From NCBI RefSeq assembly GCF_048571125.1, contig NZ_CP182343.1, positions 2,542,001-2,606,000 of the forward strand: a stretch of DNA of 64,000 nt, given 5' to 3'. The position numbers and the translations under genes are program-made. The notes under the pieces were generated by a model. That model was not told the origin of the DNA, ran no database searches, and saw only the letters and a program-made list of their open reading frames with translations. Within the stretch, counting starts at the first letter, position 1. The number at the start of each line of letters is the position of its first letter. This document shows, in pieces, positions 10,008 to 18,536 of the stretch. Source of the DNA: Arcobacter siniprincipis. Lineage in GTDB: Bacteria > Campylobacterota > Campylobacteria > Campylobacterales > Arcobacteraceae.

Positions 10008-11060
10008 TTACCTTTTATTTTTATTTAATTCATACACATAAGAAAATACCTCGGCCATGGCTTGATAAAATTCTCCAGGTATTTCTTGATCAATTTGGAT
10101 TTGATCATACAACGCCCTTGCCAAAGCAGGATTTTCAATAATTGGGATTTTATTTTCTTTTGCAACATCTCTAATTTTCAAGGCCAAAAAATCAATCCCT
10201 TTTGCTACAATTTTAGGTGCAGAGTTTACAGTGCTATCATATTGTAAAGCTACAGAATAATGTGTAGGGTTTGTAATAACAACATCTGCATCTTTTGCAC
10301 TTGCTCTCATTCTTTCGTAATGCAATTTATATTGAATCCCTTTTATTTTAGCTTTAACCTTAGGATCCCCTTCCATATTTTTATGCTCATCTGAAACCTC
10401 TTGTTTACTCATTTTGAGAGATTTAAAATAGTAATGCCTAGTAAAAAAATAATCTATTATAGCAAATAATATTACTATAAATAATATAGCTCCAACAAAA
10501 TATAATAAAAGTGTAAACATTGCATCTAAAGAAGAAGTAATGTCCTTATCCATCATTGCTAAAAAGGCTTTATAAGTAAGCCCAAACAAGATAGTCATAA
10601 CAAAAACAATTAAAGTTAATTTAGCTAATAATTTTGTAGCTTCTAATAATTTTTTTAGAGAAAATAGACCTTTTAATCCACTCACAGGATTTAATTTCTC
10701 AAACTTTAGTTTTATTGGATTGATTAAAAATCCAAATTGAACTATATTTAAAATAATAGCCAATAAAATCACCACTAAAAAAAATGGAGCTAAAGAATAA
10801 AATATTGTAGTAATAATAGTATTTGTAATATTATAATAATCAGAAGAAGTTAATTCTTGCCCAATCTGATTAAAAATATAAATCATAAGTTTTTTTATAG
10901 AGTCATAAGTGTATGTACTCCAAAAAAGCATATATACAGTTCCAAAAAGAAGAATAGCAGCACCTACAACTTCACCTGATTTAGGAACATTTCCTTCACC
11001 TCTTGCTTTTTCTAATTTCTTGGCGGTGGGTTCTTCTGTCTTATCTAGTTCTTCAGCCAT
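10008..11060 (-). CDS. flhB: Flagellar biosynthesis protein FlhB
   Basis: FlhB is the export-gate protein that switches the secretion system from rod/hook to filament substrates after self-cleavage. The 350-residue protein opens with the family signature EKTEEPTAKK-like (DKTEEPTAKKLEKARGEG, residues 6-23). It has four membrane spans between about 30 and 205, and the autocleavage motif NPTH at residues 264-267. The start is ATG behind a strong GGGAGG site. It lies 12 nt downstream of fliR and 3 nt upstream of the PflA-like gene. FlhB also interacts with FliK, encoded two genes upstream. Confidence 0.97.
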   Translation of the reverse strand: MAEELDKTEEPTAKKLEKARGEGNVPKSGEVVGAAILLFGTVYMLFWSTYTYDSIKKLMIYIFNQIGQELTSSDYYNITNTIITTIFYSLAPFFLVVILLAIILNIVQFGFLINPIKLKFEKLNPVSGLKGLFSLKKLLEATKLLAKLTLIVFVMTILFGLTYKAFLAMMDKDITSSLDAMFTLLLYFVGAILFIVILFAIIDYFFTRHYYFKSLKMSKQEVSDEHKNMEGDPKVKAKIKGIQYKLHYERMRASAKDADVVITNPTHYSVALQYDSTVNSAPKIVAKGIDFLALKIRDVAKENKIPIIENPALARALYDQIQIDQEIPGEFYQAMAEVFSYVYELNKNKR

Positions 11061-11072
11061 AATAAACCCTCC

Positions 11073-11822
11073 CTATTGAAATTTTGTAATAAAATAATTG
11101 GTAAAAGCTTCAGTGAAAACTTCCATACCCATCATAATAAATATCATAATTAAAGCAAATTTTAACTGAAAAGTAATAACAAAAGGTGAAAATGCTGGCA
11201 TAGATTTTGTACCATAGGCATAATAAATATCAATTACAAAACCTATAAAAAATAAAGGAAAGGCAAAAGCAAAAGTAAAAGCAAACATTCTATTAATCTC
11301 ATCAATAAGTAATTTTATTCCATCATATGAATAAATATCAAATGCACCTAAGTGAACTATTGTAAAACTTTTTGCTAAAATTGAAAAAGTCATTTCATAC
11401 ATTCCAGATTCAAAAAATACTGCAAGACTAATGTAGAACATTAACCTTGCTAGAATACCTTCATTTGTACCAGAAGCGGGATCAAAAAAACTAGCCATTG
11501 AAAGAGCAGTTGCATAACCAACAAACTCACCAATCATTTTTACAGCATTAAATATAATATTTACAAGCATAGATGCAATTAATCCTAAAGTTGCTTCTGA
11601 AAGTATGGCAATTAAAAATCCACTTGAAGTAACTTGAGACTCAATCTCAAGCATAGGAAACAAAAAAAGTGTTACATAAAAAGATAAAGCTGCTCTCATT
11701 CTAACATTTACAACTTTATGTCCAAATATTGGCATAAAAGCCATAAAAGCTAAAATTCTAGCAAAAAGTAATAAAAAATTTATTACCGTACTTTCATTAA
11801 GTAAAGATAATAATGCTTCCAT
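11073..11822 (-). CDS. fliR: Flagellar biosynthesis protein FliR
   Basis: FliR is an inner-membrane export-gate subunit that forms the core channel with FliP and FliQ. It has 249 residues, about six hydrophobic segments, and the conserved central region GEFVGYATALSMASFFDP (near 115-135) typical of FliR/SpaR/EscT. The ATG overlaps the fliK stop by one base (TAATG), so translation is probably coupled. FliP and FliQ are not in the window. Confidence 0.95.
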   Translation of the reverse strand: MEALLSLLNESTVINFLLLFARILAFMAFMPIFGHKVVNVRMRAALSFYVTLFLFPMLEIESQVTSSGFLIAILSEATLGLIASMLVNIIFNAVKMIGEFVGYATALSMASFFDPASGTNEGILARLMFYISLAVFFESGMYEMTFSILAKSFTIVHLGAFDIYSYDGIKLLIDEINRMFAFTFAFAFPLFFIGFVIDIYYAYGTKSMPAFSPFVITFQLKFALIMIFIMMGMEVFTEAFTNYFITKFQ

Positions 11823-14326
11823 TACATGTATTTACTATCTTTTACTTCAGTCTCTTCTATTTTGTTATTTACACTTATAGTTTCACTTGAAAATTCTTTA
11901 TTTTGATTCATATTTGGATTTTCAGAAGGAGTATTATCACCTTCATAACTACCAAAATCTAAATCAAAAGATGTAGCACCACCAGCAAAACTTTTAAACA
12001 AACTATCTTTTAGCATTGATTGATTTTCAACTAAGTTTTCTTTAGTTGAATTATTACTTGACTTCATACTAATTGATAAGGAATTATTTTTAGCATCACC
12101 TCTAATAAGAATAGCAATATTTCCTAAAGCAGAAGGATTTAAATTTACCCTAAATGCAGTTACAGGTGGATTATAGTTTTCATACATTACTCTAGCTAAA
12201 TCTGACATCATAGTAGACATGTGTTGTCTTGCACCTATAATTCTATTTTGTATTGTTTGAGCAGCAGCTGAACTAACAGTTAAATTAACTAACTTCGAAT
12301 CAAATAATTTATCATCAAGTTTTTTATTTTGTATTAAAAAACTTCCTTTTTCATCTTTAAATTTCTCTTCAGAAGAGTCTTTTGAATCTTTTGAGTCACT
12401 TGTTCCATTTTTAATCATTGATAATCGTTCAAAAGTTGATGATAATTTAGTTTCATTTTGTGGTTCTATACTTTTTTCTATTTTTACTTCAACTTTTTCC
12501 AAACCTAAATTCAATACTTTTGCACTTTGTTCAACTTCTTTTGTAGTGGTTGCATTTTTTGCGATTTCTACACCTTCATGTTTTGTTTCAAGTTTTTTTA
12601 CATCTACAGATTTTTTCTGCGTACTCATATAAATATTAGTTAATAAATCATTTTTTGACTTAGACAATTCACTTGAATTACTCGCTGTAGGTTTTATCAA
12701 TTGTTGCGTTGGAATAGTCTCTTTTTTTGAATCATTCTCCTTCAAGAGTTTGTCAATTAAAGATTCTTTTTTTATATCTTTATCTTCAGAAGATAATATT
12801 TTTTCACTAGTTAAGATATTTTTTTCATTTTTAGGTTCGCTATTTAACTTAGATAAATCATTTGAAACTTTTTCGTTTTTGACTTCTTTATTTATATTTT
12901 TTAAACTATCACTTTCTAAAGTTGGTTTAAATTTTTCTTCAATATTCGTTACTACTTGTTTATCAATTTTTTCACTTGATAATGATTTATTTATATTTAG
13001 ACCTTTTTGATCTTTAGCATCTGTATTAACATTAACAATTTTTTCATTAACAAACTCTTTTTCAACTTTTTTATTTGACAAATTATTTAAATCACTTTGA
13101 ATATTTTTTGTAATATTCTCTGTTTTGTTTTCACTCTTCAAATCTATTTTTACATCAATATTAGTTGAAGCATTCTTTACTTCATTTTTTAGAGTATCTA
13201 CTTTTTCTTTCTTTTGAGAAATAGAGTCTTTTTTTACTTCTACATTATTTGTACTTATTTCTTGTGTTAAATTATTCATTAAAGAAGTTGTTTTTGCATC
13301 AGTTTTTGTTGTATCTACTTTTGTTTCAGTTTTAGCTTCACTTTTTGTAGCATCAGTTTTTTCTGTTTTCTCTGTATTTGTATCTTTTTTTACATTTGAT
13401 TTTGTTTCTTGGATTAATCTATCCATCAAAGAAGTTGTTTTTGCATCAGTTTTTGTTGTATCTACTTTTGTCTCAGTTTTAGCTTCACTTTTTGTAGCAT
13501 CAGTTTTTTCTATTTTGTCTGTATTTGTATCTTTTTTTACTTCTTTTACATTTGATTTTGTTTCTTGGATTAATCTATCCATCAAAGAAGTTGTTTTTGC
13601 ATCAGTTTTTGTTGTATCTACTTTTGTCTCAGTTTTAGCTTCACTTTTTGTAGCATCAGTTTTTTCTATTTTGTCTGTATTTGTATCTTTTTTTACATTT
13701 GATTTTGTTTCTTGGATTAATCTATCCATCAAAGAAGTTGTTTTTGCATCAGTTTTTGTTGTATCTACTTTTGTCTCAGTTTTAGTTTCACTTTTTGTAG
13801 CATCAGTTTTTTCTATTTTGTCTGTATTTGTATCTTTTTTTACATTTGATTTTGTTTCTTGGATTAATCTATCCATCAAAGAAGTTGTTTTTGCATCAGT
13901 TTTTGTTGTATCTACTTTTGTTTCAGTTTTAGTTTCACTTTTTGTAGCATCAGTTTTTTCTATTTTGTCTGTATTTGTATCTTTTTTTATTTCTTTTACA
14001 TTTGATTTTGTTTCTTGGATTAATCTATCCATCAAAGAAGTTGTTTTTGCATCAGTTTTTGTTGTATCTACTTTTGTTTCAGTTTTAGCTTCACTTTTTG
14101 TAGTATCAGTTTTTTCTATTTTGTCTGTATTTGTATCTTTTTTTATTTCTTTTATATTTGGTTTTGTCTCATTTTCAGCATTTTCAATATCATTTTTTGC
14201 TTTTGATAAGAATTTGTCAAATATAGATTCACCCTCTTTTTTTTGAGAATTATTTTGTGCAATTTTGGAAGTATTTGTGATTTCTGTTGATTTCGGAGTA
14301 GTGAAAAGTTCTAATTCATTGCTCAT
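11822..14326 (-). CDS. fliK: Flagellar hook-length control protein FliK with expanded internal repeats
   Basis: FliK measures hook length and triggers the FlhB specificity switch. The assignment rests on the C-terminal domain at about residues 690-775 (AFRVNLNPSALGNIAILI, then MLKDSLF), which matches the Flg_hook fold signature, and on its place between flgC and fliR. At 834 residues it is much longer than the usual 400-600. The N-terminal half is a tandem array of 49- or 52-residue units rich in Lys, Thr, Asp and Glu. Each contains SLMDRLIQETKSN; five are near-identical, with diverged copies at both edges. The array is almost certainly unfolded and would lengthen the ruler. The start is ATG, 22 nt after flgC. 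Confidence 0.88.
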   Translation of the reverse strand: MSNELELFTTPKSTEITNTSKIAQNNSQKKEGESIFDKFLSKAKNDIENAENETKPNIKEIKKDTNTDKIEKTDTTKSEAKTETKVDTTKTDAKTTSLMDRLIQETKSNVKEIKKDTNTDKIEKTDATKSETKTETKVDTTKTDAKTTSLMDRLIQETKSNVKKDTNTDKIEKTDATKSETKTETKVDTTKTDAKTTSLMDRLIQETKSNVKKDTNTDKIEKTDATKSEAKTETKVDTTKTDAKTTSLMDRLIQETKSNVKEVKKDTNTDKIEKTDATKSEAKTETKVDTTKTDAKTTSLMDRLIQETKSNVKKDTNTEKTEKTDATKSEAKTETKVDTTKTDAKTTSLMNNLTQEISTNNVEVKKDSISQKKEKVDTLKNEVKNASTNIDVKIDLKSENKTENITKNIQSDLNNLSNKKVEKEFVNEKIVNVNTDAKDQKGLNINKSLSSEKIDKQVVTNIEEKFKPTLESDSLKNINKEVKNEKVSNDLSKLNSEPKNEKNILTSEKILSSEDKDIKKESLIDKLLKENDSKKETIPTQQLIKPTASNSSELSKSKNDLLTNIYMSTQKKSVDVKKLETKHEGVEIAKNATTTKEVEQSAKVLNLGLEKVEVKIEKSIEPQNETKLSSTFERLSMIKNGTSDSKDSKDSSEEKFKDEKGSFLIQNKKLDDKLFDSKLVNLTVSSAAAQTIQNRIIGARQHMSTMMSDLARVMYENYNPPVTAFRVNLNPSALGNIAILIRGDAKNNSLSISMKSSNNSTKENLVENQSMLKDSLFKSFAGGATSFDLDFGSYEGDNTPSENPNMNQNKEFSSETISVNNKIEETEVKDSKYM
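13267..14160 (-). repeat. Tandem 147/156-bp repeats inside fliK
   Basis: Copies are marked by the plus-strand string ccatcaaagaagttg at 13423, 13579, 13726, 13873 and 14029, with a diverged copy near 13276. The spacings are 156, 147, 147 and 156 nt (147 to the diverged copy). The 9-nt difference adds the tripeptide EIK/EVK before KDTNTDK. All spacings are multiples of three, so copy number can change without a frameshift. Confidence 0.95.
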
Positions 14327-14348
14327 TCTTTATCCTTATAAGGAGTTA

Positions 14349-14807
14349 TTATCTTAATAATTCTAATGTTTTCGTATCAATTGTTTTAGTAGTTGTAAAA
14401 GCGGAAACATTGGCTTCATAAGATCTCATAGCCTCTATTAAATCAACCATTTCTATAACAGGATTAATATTTGGATATGCAACATAACCATCTGCATTTG
14501 CATCTGGATGATCTGGTTCAAACTTCATAATAGGTTTATCTTTTGCTTCAACTATTTGTTTTATACCTACTCCACTTAAGTTTTTACTTGGAAGAGCAGA
14601 CTGTTTATCTTGACTATCATTAGCTTTTAATTTTTCATTTTCACTTAATAACATCTCTTGAAAAACAACATTTTGTTTTTTATAAGGACCACCATCTGTA
14701 GAATGTGTAGTCTTAGCATTGGCAATATTCGCACTTACAACATTTATTCTTGTTCTTTGTGCACTCATTCCAGAGCTTGCTATATTATATCCATCAAAAA
14801 AACCCAT
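14349..14807 (-). CDS. flgC: Flagellar proximal rod protein FlgC
   Basis: FlgC is a rod subunit linking the MS ring and export gate to the distal rod. The 152-residue protein has the rod/hook N-terminal signature SSGMSAQRTRINVVSANIAN (residues 11-30) and the C-terminal heptad region VIEMVDLIEAMRSYEANVSA. The start is ATG, 13 nt downstream of fliE, the order conserved in most flagellar operons. FlgB, its usual neighbour, is instead encoded at 32113-32520 in another block. Confidence 0.96.
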   Translation of the reverse strand: MGFFDGYNIASSGMSAQRTRINVVSANIANAKTTHSTDGGPYKKQNVVFQEMLLSENEKLKANDSQDKQSALPSKNLSGVGIKQIVEAKDKPIMKFEPDHPDANADGYVAYPNINPVIEMVDLIEAMRSYEANVSAFTTTKTIDTKTLELLR

Positions 14808-14820
14808 TATAACTCCAATC

Positions 14821-15123
14821 CTAAACTTGCATTGCCATTACTTGTTTAAATCCTGCCATTGCTTTATTTTTAACTTCTAGTGCAAGTTTTAATGTCAATT
14901 CTGCTTCTTCTATTTTAGAAACAGCTTCTTGCAAGTTTTCTACTTTTCCAGTTGCAATGTTTTCCATTGCTTTGTATCCATCAACTTGAGTATTATTTAC
15001 TTCGTTAACTGCATTTTTTAGCATTGAAGCAAATGATTCACCTTGATTTTCAGTTTCGTTTGTTTTTTGAACATTATTTTTATTAAAAACATTAGAAATG
15101 CCATTAATTCCTGAAATATCCAT
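14821..15123 (-). CDS. fliE: Flagellar hook-basal body protein FliE
   Basis: FliE is the small adaptor between the MS ring/export gate and the rod. It has 100 residues, a disordered N-terminus, then the conserved SFASMLKNAVNEVN segment (about 30-43). The C-terminal helix KIEEAELTLKLALEVKNKAMAGFKQVM-type is diagnostic of the family. It lies between the small membrane protein gene (11 nt upstream) and flgC (13 nt downstream). The start is ATG. Confidence 0.95.
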   Translation of the reverse strand: MDISGINGISNVFNKNNVQKTNETENQGESFASMLKNAVNEVNNTQVDGYKAMENIATGKVENLQEAVSKIEEAELTLKLALEVKNKAMAGFKQVMAMQV

Positions 15124-15134
15124 TTAATACTCCT

Positions 15135-15461
15135 CTAACTTGTCGTACTAGTATTTTTACTATTTGAGTCAGTTGTTGTTAACTCACTTAATAATTCATC
15201 AATTTTTTGCGTATGATATTTAAAATCCAACTCAGCTTTTTTATTATCAAGGTTAAACAATAGTATTAACAATGATAACATTACATTTGACAATGTTTTA
15301 AAAAAAATTGTTGCAAAAATAATACCTAACACAATTTCCATGGGTGTAAATAAACTTACATTGAATAAAAAAAATAAAGATATACCAAAGAAACCAGTTG
15401 CTACATAAAATCGTAAAATTCCACTTGCAATAACTGTTTTTGAAAATCTTTCTATAATCAC
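15135..15461 (-). CDS. Small membrane protein of unknown function between flhG and fliE
   Basis: I do not recognise this 108-residue protein. It has two to three hydrophobic segments (about 12-36, 42-58 and 60-72), a short helical stretch, and a polar Ser/Thr-rich tail (TTTDSNSKNTSTTS). The start is GTG at 15461 with GGAT upstream, 14 nt after flhG. It ends 11 nt before fliE. Its fixed place inside a tight flagellar operon suggests a role at the flagellar pole or basal body, but that is inference from position alone. Confidence 0.75.
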   Translation of the reverse strand: MIIERFSKTVIASGILRFYVATGFFGISLFFLFNVSLFTPMEIVLGIIFATIFFKTLSNVMLSLLILLFNLDNKKAELDFKYHTQKIDELLSELTTTDSNSKNTSTTS

Positions 15462-15475
15462 TTTTTATCCAAACT

Positions 15476-16300
15476 CTATTTATTTAATTTTTTTAGCAAT
15501 GAACTAACAATAAACTCCAATTCCCTTGTAACTAGTTGATCTTCAAACTCATTTACAAATAATTTTCTCAATCTTCCAGTTGTAGAAATATTTTTAGAAC
15601 TGCTTACATTACCCATATATTCTATCATAAAATTTGGATTTAATCTATTTTTGAGAGCTAGGTTCTGCAATGAATTAGTTATAGATTCCCCTATTTTATA
15701 GTTTTTTGTATGATTAAAAGATAACATAAGCGAACTTTTATCTTTGGAAAGCATTTTCATCAAAGCGTATACATCTGTTAAAGCACTAGGATCTGTTGTA
15801 GTTAAAGCTAAAATATTACCAGAAATTGATAAAAATTCCTTCACATATTCATTTAATCCAGCTCCTGTATCAATTAATATAATATCAAAAACTTCTATAT
15901 CAATTACATCTTGTACAATTCGTGCTAACACTAAGCTATTTGAGTGTTTAGAATATTGATAGCCACTTTTACCAGCAATCAATGTGATATTTGGATATTT
16001 AGTTTGAATAAATACTTCTTTTAAATTAGCTTTACCATCAATATAATCAAAGAGAGTTAAAGTAGGTTTTACATCAAAAAGAACCTGCATATTTGCCAAG
16101 CCAATATCAGCATCAATTACTGCAACTTTTAATCCCCTTTTTGCTAATAAAGAGGCTATATTTGCAGTAAATGTTGACTTTCCAACTCCACCTTTTCCAG
16201 AAGTTATTGTTAATAATTTAGTATTAGAAGGATTAATCTTTTGTTTTCTTTTTGTAAGATTAATTAATTTATTTGCTTGTGTAGAAATAGTGTTAATCAA
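15476..16300 (-). CDS. flhG: Flagellar number regulator FlhG (MinD/ParA-type ATPase)
   Basis: FlhG (YlxH/FleN) is a MinD-like ATPase that limits flagellar number and works with FlhF at the pole. The 274-residue protein carries the deviant Walker A SGKGGVGKST (residues 34-43), switch I DADIGLAN, and a DTGAGLNE switch II. The C-terminal amphipathic region is modest. The start is TTG behind GGAAAA; upstream in-frame sequence offers no ATG before flhF ends 9 nt away. In Campylobacterota FlhG also influences cell division site, which would be relevant here but cannot be shown from sequence. Confidence 0.94.
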   Translation of the reverse strand: MINTISTQANKLINLTKRKQKINPSNTKLLTITSGKGGVGKSTFTANIASLLAKRGLKVAVIDADIGLANMQVLFDVKPTLTLFDYIDGKANLKEVFIQTKYPNITLIAGKSGYQYSKHSNSLVLARIVQDVIDIEVFDIILIDTGAGLNEYVKEFLSISGNILALTTTDPSALTDVYALMKMLSKDKSSLMLSFNHTKNYKIGESITNSLQNLALKNRLNPNFMIEYMGNVSSSKNISTTGRLRKLFVNEFEDQLVTRELEFIVSSLLKKLNK

Positions 16301-16309
16301 TTTTTTTTC

Positions 16310-17470
16310 CTATTTAACACATGTATGATTCATAAAACAATCAATTAAAAATGATGAATTAGATACTACCAAATCATCAGGAACATTCTGCCCAATTGAC
16401 ATATAAGTGATAGATTTTTTAGTTTTGTGGGAAAAAGAGATTAAGTTTCCAAAACTTTTTGTTTCATCAAGTTTTGTAAAAGTCAAATAATCAATATTTA
16501 ATCTTGAATAATTTGTATAAATATCCATTAAATCACTTTGTTTAACATTTGCAGGAAGAACTAATACTTTTTCAATTGGAAGTTCATCTACTTTTTTTTG
16601 AAATTCATTTATTAATTCTATTTTATCTATATCATATTGACTAGAACCTGCTGTATCAATGAAAATATAATTACAATCTTTTAACCTTAACAATGATTCT
16701 ACTAAATCTTCTGGTTTTTTAACAATTTCTAAAGGTAGTCTCATTATGTTTGTATACGCTTGTAATTGTTCAATCGCACCAACTCTAAATGAATCAAGTG
16801 TTACAACACCAACTTTATAGTTTTCTCCTAATTTATAAGCATAACGAGCTGCTAATTTTGCTATGGTGGTTGTTTTACCAACTCCTGTAGGTCCTACCAT
16901 CATCATTATTTTTCTTTGATGTTTTCTAAGTGGCACCTCATTTTTAATAGGAATTATTCTTCTTAATATTAATTTAAAAAAATCATTAATCTTATGAGGA
17001 TTAGATTTCATAGCAACAGGTAATTGTTTAATTGTTTTTTTCATAATAGTATATGTCATCTCTTGATCAAATTCATTTGATTCAAATAAATTGTAAATAT
17101 CCACAAATTCAGGTGGTATAGTTAAATCATAAAGTTGTGACTTAGGATCCCAAATTGATTTTTGAACTTGTTCTATTGCATCTTGCATTTTAAGAATTTC
17201 TTCTTTAAAATCATACACTTTTGCAGAGAAATCTTTATCTTTTAATTTACCATTACTTGTTACAATCTTTTTTGTAAAAGATGATGGTTTTTTATTCTTA
17301 TTTACATCATAATCTTCTTCTAAAGCAACCACAACTTCATACATGCTCTTTTTGCTATCTGGATCTGAGATTTTTTTTGTAGAAATTACTATTGCATCTT
17401 CTCCACACTCTTCTTGGGCTTTTCTCAAAGCCTTTGTTGGTGTTTCACCTAAAAATGATAGCATATTCAT
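16310..17470 (-). CDS. flhF: Flagellar placement GTPase FlhF (SRP family)
   Basis: FlhF is an SRP-type GTPase that places the first flagellar components at the pole. The 386-residue protein has a basic B-domain (1-110), an N domain (about 115-180) and a G domain with GPTGVGKT at 193-200, a DSFRVGAIEQLQAY box and DTAGSSQYD. The KLDETKSFG motif identifies the SRP GTPase subfamily. The ATG overlaps the flgA-like stop (ATGA), and flhG follows after 9 nt. The FlhF-FlhG order is the usual one. Confidence 0.96.
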   Translation of the reverse strand: MNMLSFLGETPTKALRKAQEECGEDAIVISTKKISDPDSKKSMYEVVVALEEDYDVNKNKKPSSFTKKIVTSNGKLKDKDFSAKVYDFKEEILKMQDAIEQVQKSIWDPKSQLYDLTIPPEFVDIYNLFESNEFDQEMTYTIMKKTIKQLPVAMKSNPHKINDFFKLILRRIIPIKNEVPLRKHQRKIMMMVGPTGVGKTTTIAKLAARYAYKLGENYKVGVVTLDSFRVGAIEQLQAYTNIMRLPLEIVKKPEDLVESLLRLKDCNYIFIDTAGSSQYDIDKIELINEFQKKVDELPIEKVLVLPANVKQSDLMDIYTNYSRLNIDYLTFTKLDETKSFGNLISFSHKTKKSITYMSIGQNVPDDLVVSNSSFLIDCFMNHTCVK

Positions 17471-17868
17471 TTATCTCTTCCATCTTTGTAAATTTTTTCT
17501 ACTTTTCCATTCTCTTTTCTTATTTTAATATATTCATCATTCTCATACATTATTTTACCAGGTGTTTCAATTTGTATTGAACCAAAACTAAATATAACTC
17601 TATTAGAATCTTCTTTTTTTAAGTCACTATGACAAATAATTTTATCTTTTTGTAAATACTTACTTGTAAAATATTTTCTTTCTTTTAACTCTTTTAAACT
17701 AATAGGCTTACAATCATCAGGTAATTTTTCTATTTGTAAAATAGCAACATTAGATGGAGTTAACGCACTTCTAAAAGGAATATCAACTTTTGCAATAATG
17801 ACTTCATATGAAAAAAGTTTTAAAGTAAAAAGAAAAAATAGACAAAATAAACTAAACTTTAATTTCAA
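17467..17868 (-). CDS. flgA: FlgA-like P-ring assembly chaperone (short form)
   Basis: The protein has a signal peptide at residues 1-20 and then an SAF-type segment (AKVDIPFRSALTPSNVAI, about 26-43). It ends with the pattern of FlgA: an IETPGKIMYENDEYIKI stretch followed by a G-x-V-x-K-I-Y-x-D-G-R end. FlgA is the periplasmic chaperone for the P-ring protein FlgI, which is not in this window. At 133 residues it is shorter than typical FlgA (about 220). It starts with TTG behind GAGGA and overlaps the preceding flgN-like gene by 17 nt. The family call rests on motif pattern and flagellar context. Confidence 0.65.
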   Translation of the reverse strand: MKLKFSLFCLFFLFTLKLFSYEVIIAKVDIPFRSALTPSNVAILQIEKLPDDCKPISLKELKERKYFTSKYLQKDKIICHSDLKKEDSNRVIFSFGSIQIETPGKIMYENDEYIKIRKENGKVEKIYKDGRDK

Positions 17869-18229
17869 CTATATTTCCTCCACTCTGACTTGTTAATTCT
17901 TCAACTATGTCTTTATACATTTGTTGAATTGGAAGAACAATTGAAGCTAATTTAGCATTTAATAAATGTAGTTCTTTTAACTCTTCTTCTAAACTATCTA
18001 CATCATTTCTATAGGCATTAATATCAACACCTTCTTGCATTTTATTAACTAACTCTTCATTTAATTTTTTTCTTAATTCAATTATTTCATTCATATACTC
18101 TTGTTTGTTATCATTTCTATCTAAAAGTTTTTCATGATGAGCAGCTTTTATATCTTCAATATCACTATTTATTAAATCTTTCATCTTATTAACTAAAGAA
18201 CTCATTTCATCTGTAATATTTTTAATCAT
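17852..18229 (-). CDS. flgN: FlgN-like flagellar export chaperone
   Basis: This 125-residue protein is entirely helical and highly charged. It is followed by flgA-like and preceded by flgJ, the gene context in which FlgN often occurs. FlgN is the cytoplasmic chaperone for the junction proteins FlgK and FlgL. The central segment (about 33-70, LLDRNDNKQEYMNEIIELRK) resembles the FlgN helix pattern, and the tail is disordered. The sequence signal is weak, so it could be another coiled-coil flagellar accessory protein. The start is ATG. Confidence 0.55.
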   Translation of the reverse strand: MIKNITDEMSSLVNKMKDLINSDIEDIKAAHHEKLLDRNDNKQEYMNEIIELRKKLNEELVNKMQEGVDINAYRNDVDSLEEELKELHLLNAKLASIVLPIQQMYKDIVEELTSQSGGNIVEIKV

Positions 18230-18242
18230 GTTATTGCCTAAT

Positions 18243-18536
18243 TTAACTATTTTTTTTACTCAAAAAATCATACAACATATCACTAATACCCATTCCACCT
18301 GCAACATCATTTGAAACAGCATCAGTGTACATTCCTTTAATTATGTCAGAACCTGCACCCTCTCCAGCTATAGGAGAAGACTTTAAAGAAACATCCATAA
18401 TTTCTTTTAAAAAAAATGATTCAAAATTATCACATACTTCTTTTAACTTTTTATCATTTAAATTTTTAGTATTTACATTATCAAATTTTTTTTGGTTTAA
18501 TGTTGATACATCAACATTATTTGTTAAATCCATCAT
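18243..18536 (-). CDS. flgJ: FlgJ-type rod-binding protein, muramidase-less
   Basis: This is the rod-binding domain of FlgJ alone: LKEVCDNFESFFLKEIMD at about 31-48, then a Gly-rich SDIIKGMYTDAVSNDVAGGMGISDMLYDFL-type segment. At 97 residues it lacks the C-terminal peptidoglycan hydrolase domain found in enteric FlgJ, as is common outside gammaproteobacteria. It should act as the rod cap, and a separate lytic enzyme would have to open the wall. The ATG overlaps the motB stop. A two-methionine start (MMD) leaves the exact first codon open. Confidence 0.88.
   Translation of the reverse strand: MMDLTNNVDVSTLNQKKFDNVNTKNLNDKKLKEVCDNFESFFLKEIMDVSLKSSPIAGEGAGSDIIKGMYTDAVSNDVAGGMGISDMLYDFLSKKNS

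Noticed and set aside
13267..14160. CRISPR-like regular repeats
   Set aside because: Repeat plus spacer regularity is due to in-frame coding repeats; there are no unique spacers and no cas genes.
13515..14246. A 243-codon plus-strand open frame rich in Phe, Val and Ser
   Set aside because: It is the antisense shadow of the fliK repeats; its own repeat period equals that of fliK and it has no ribosome site or family resemblance.
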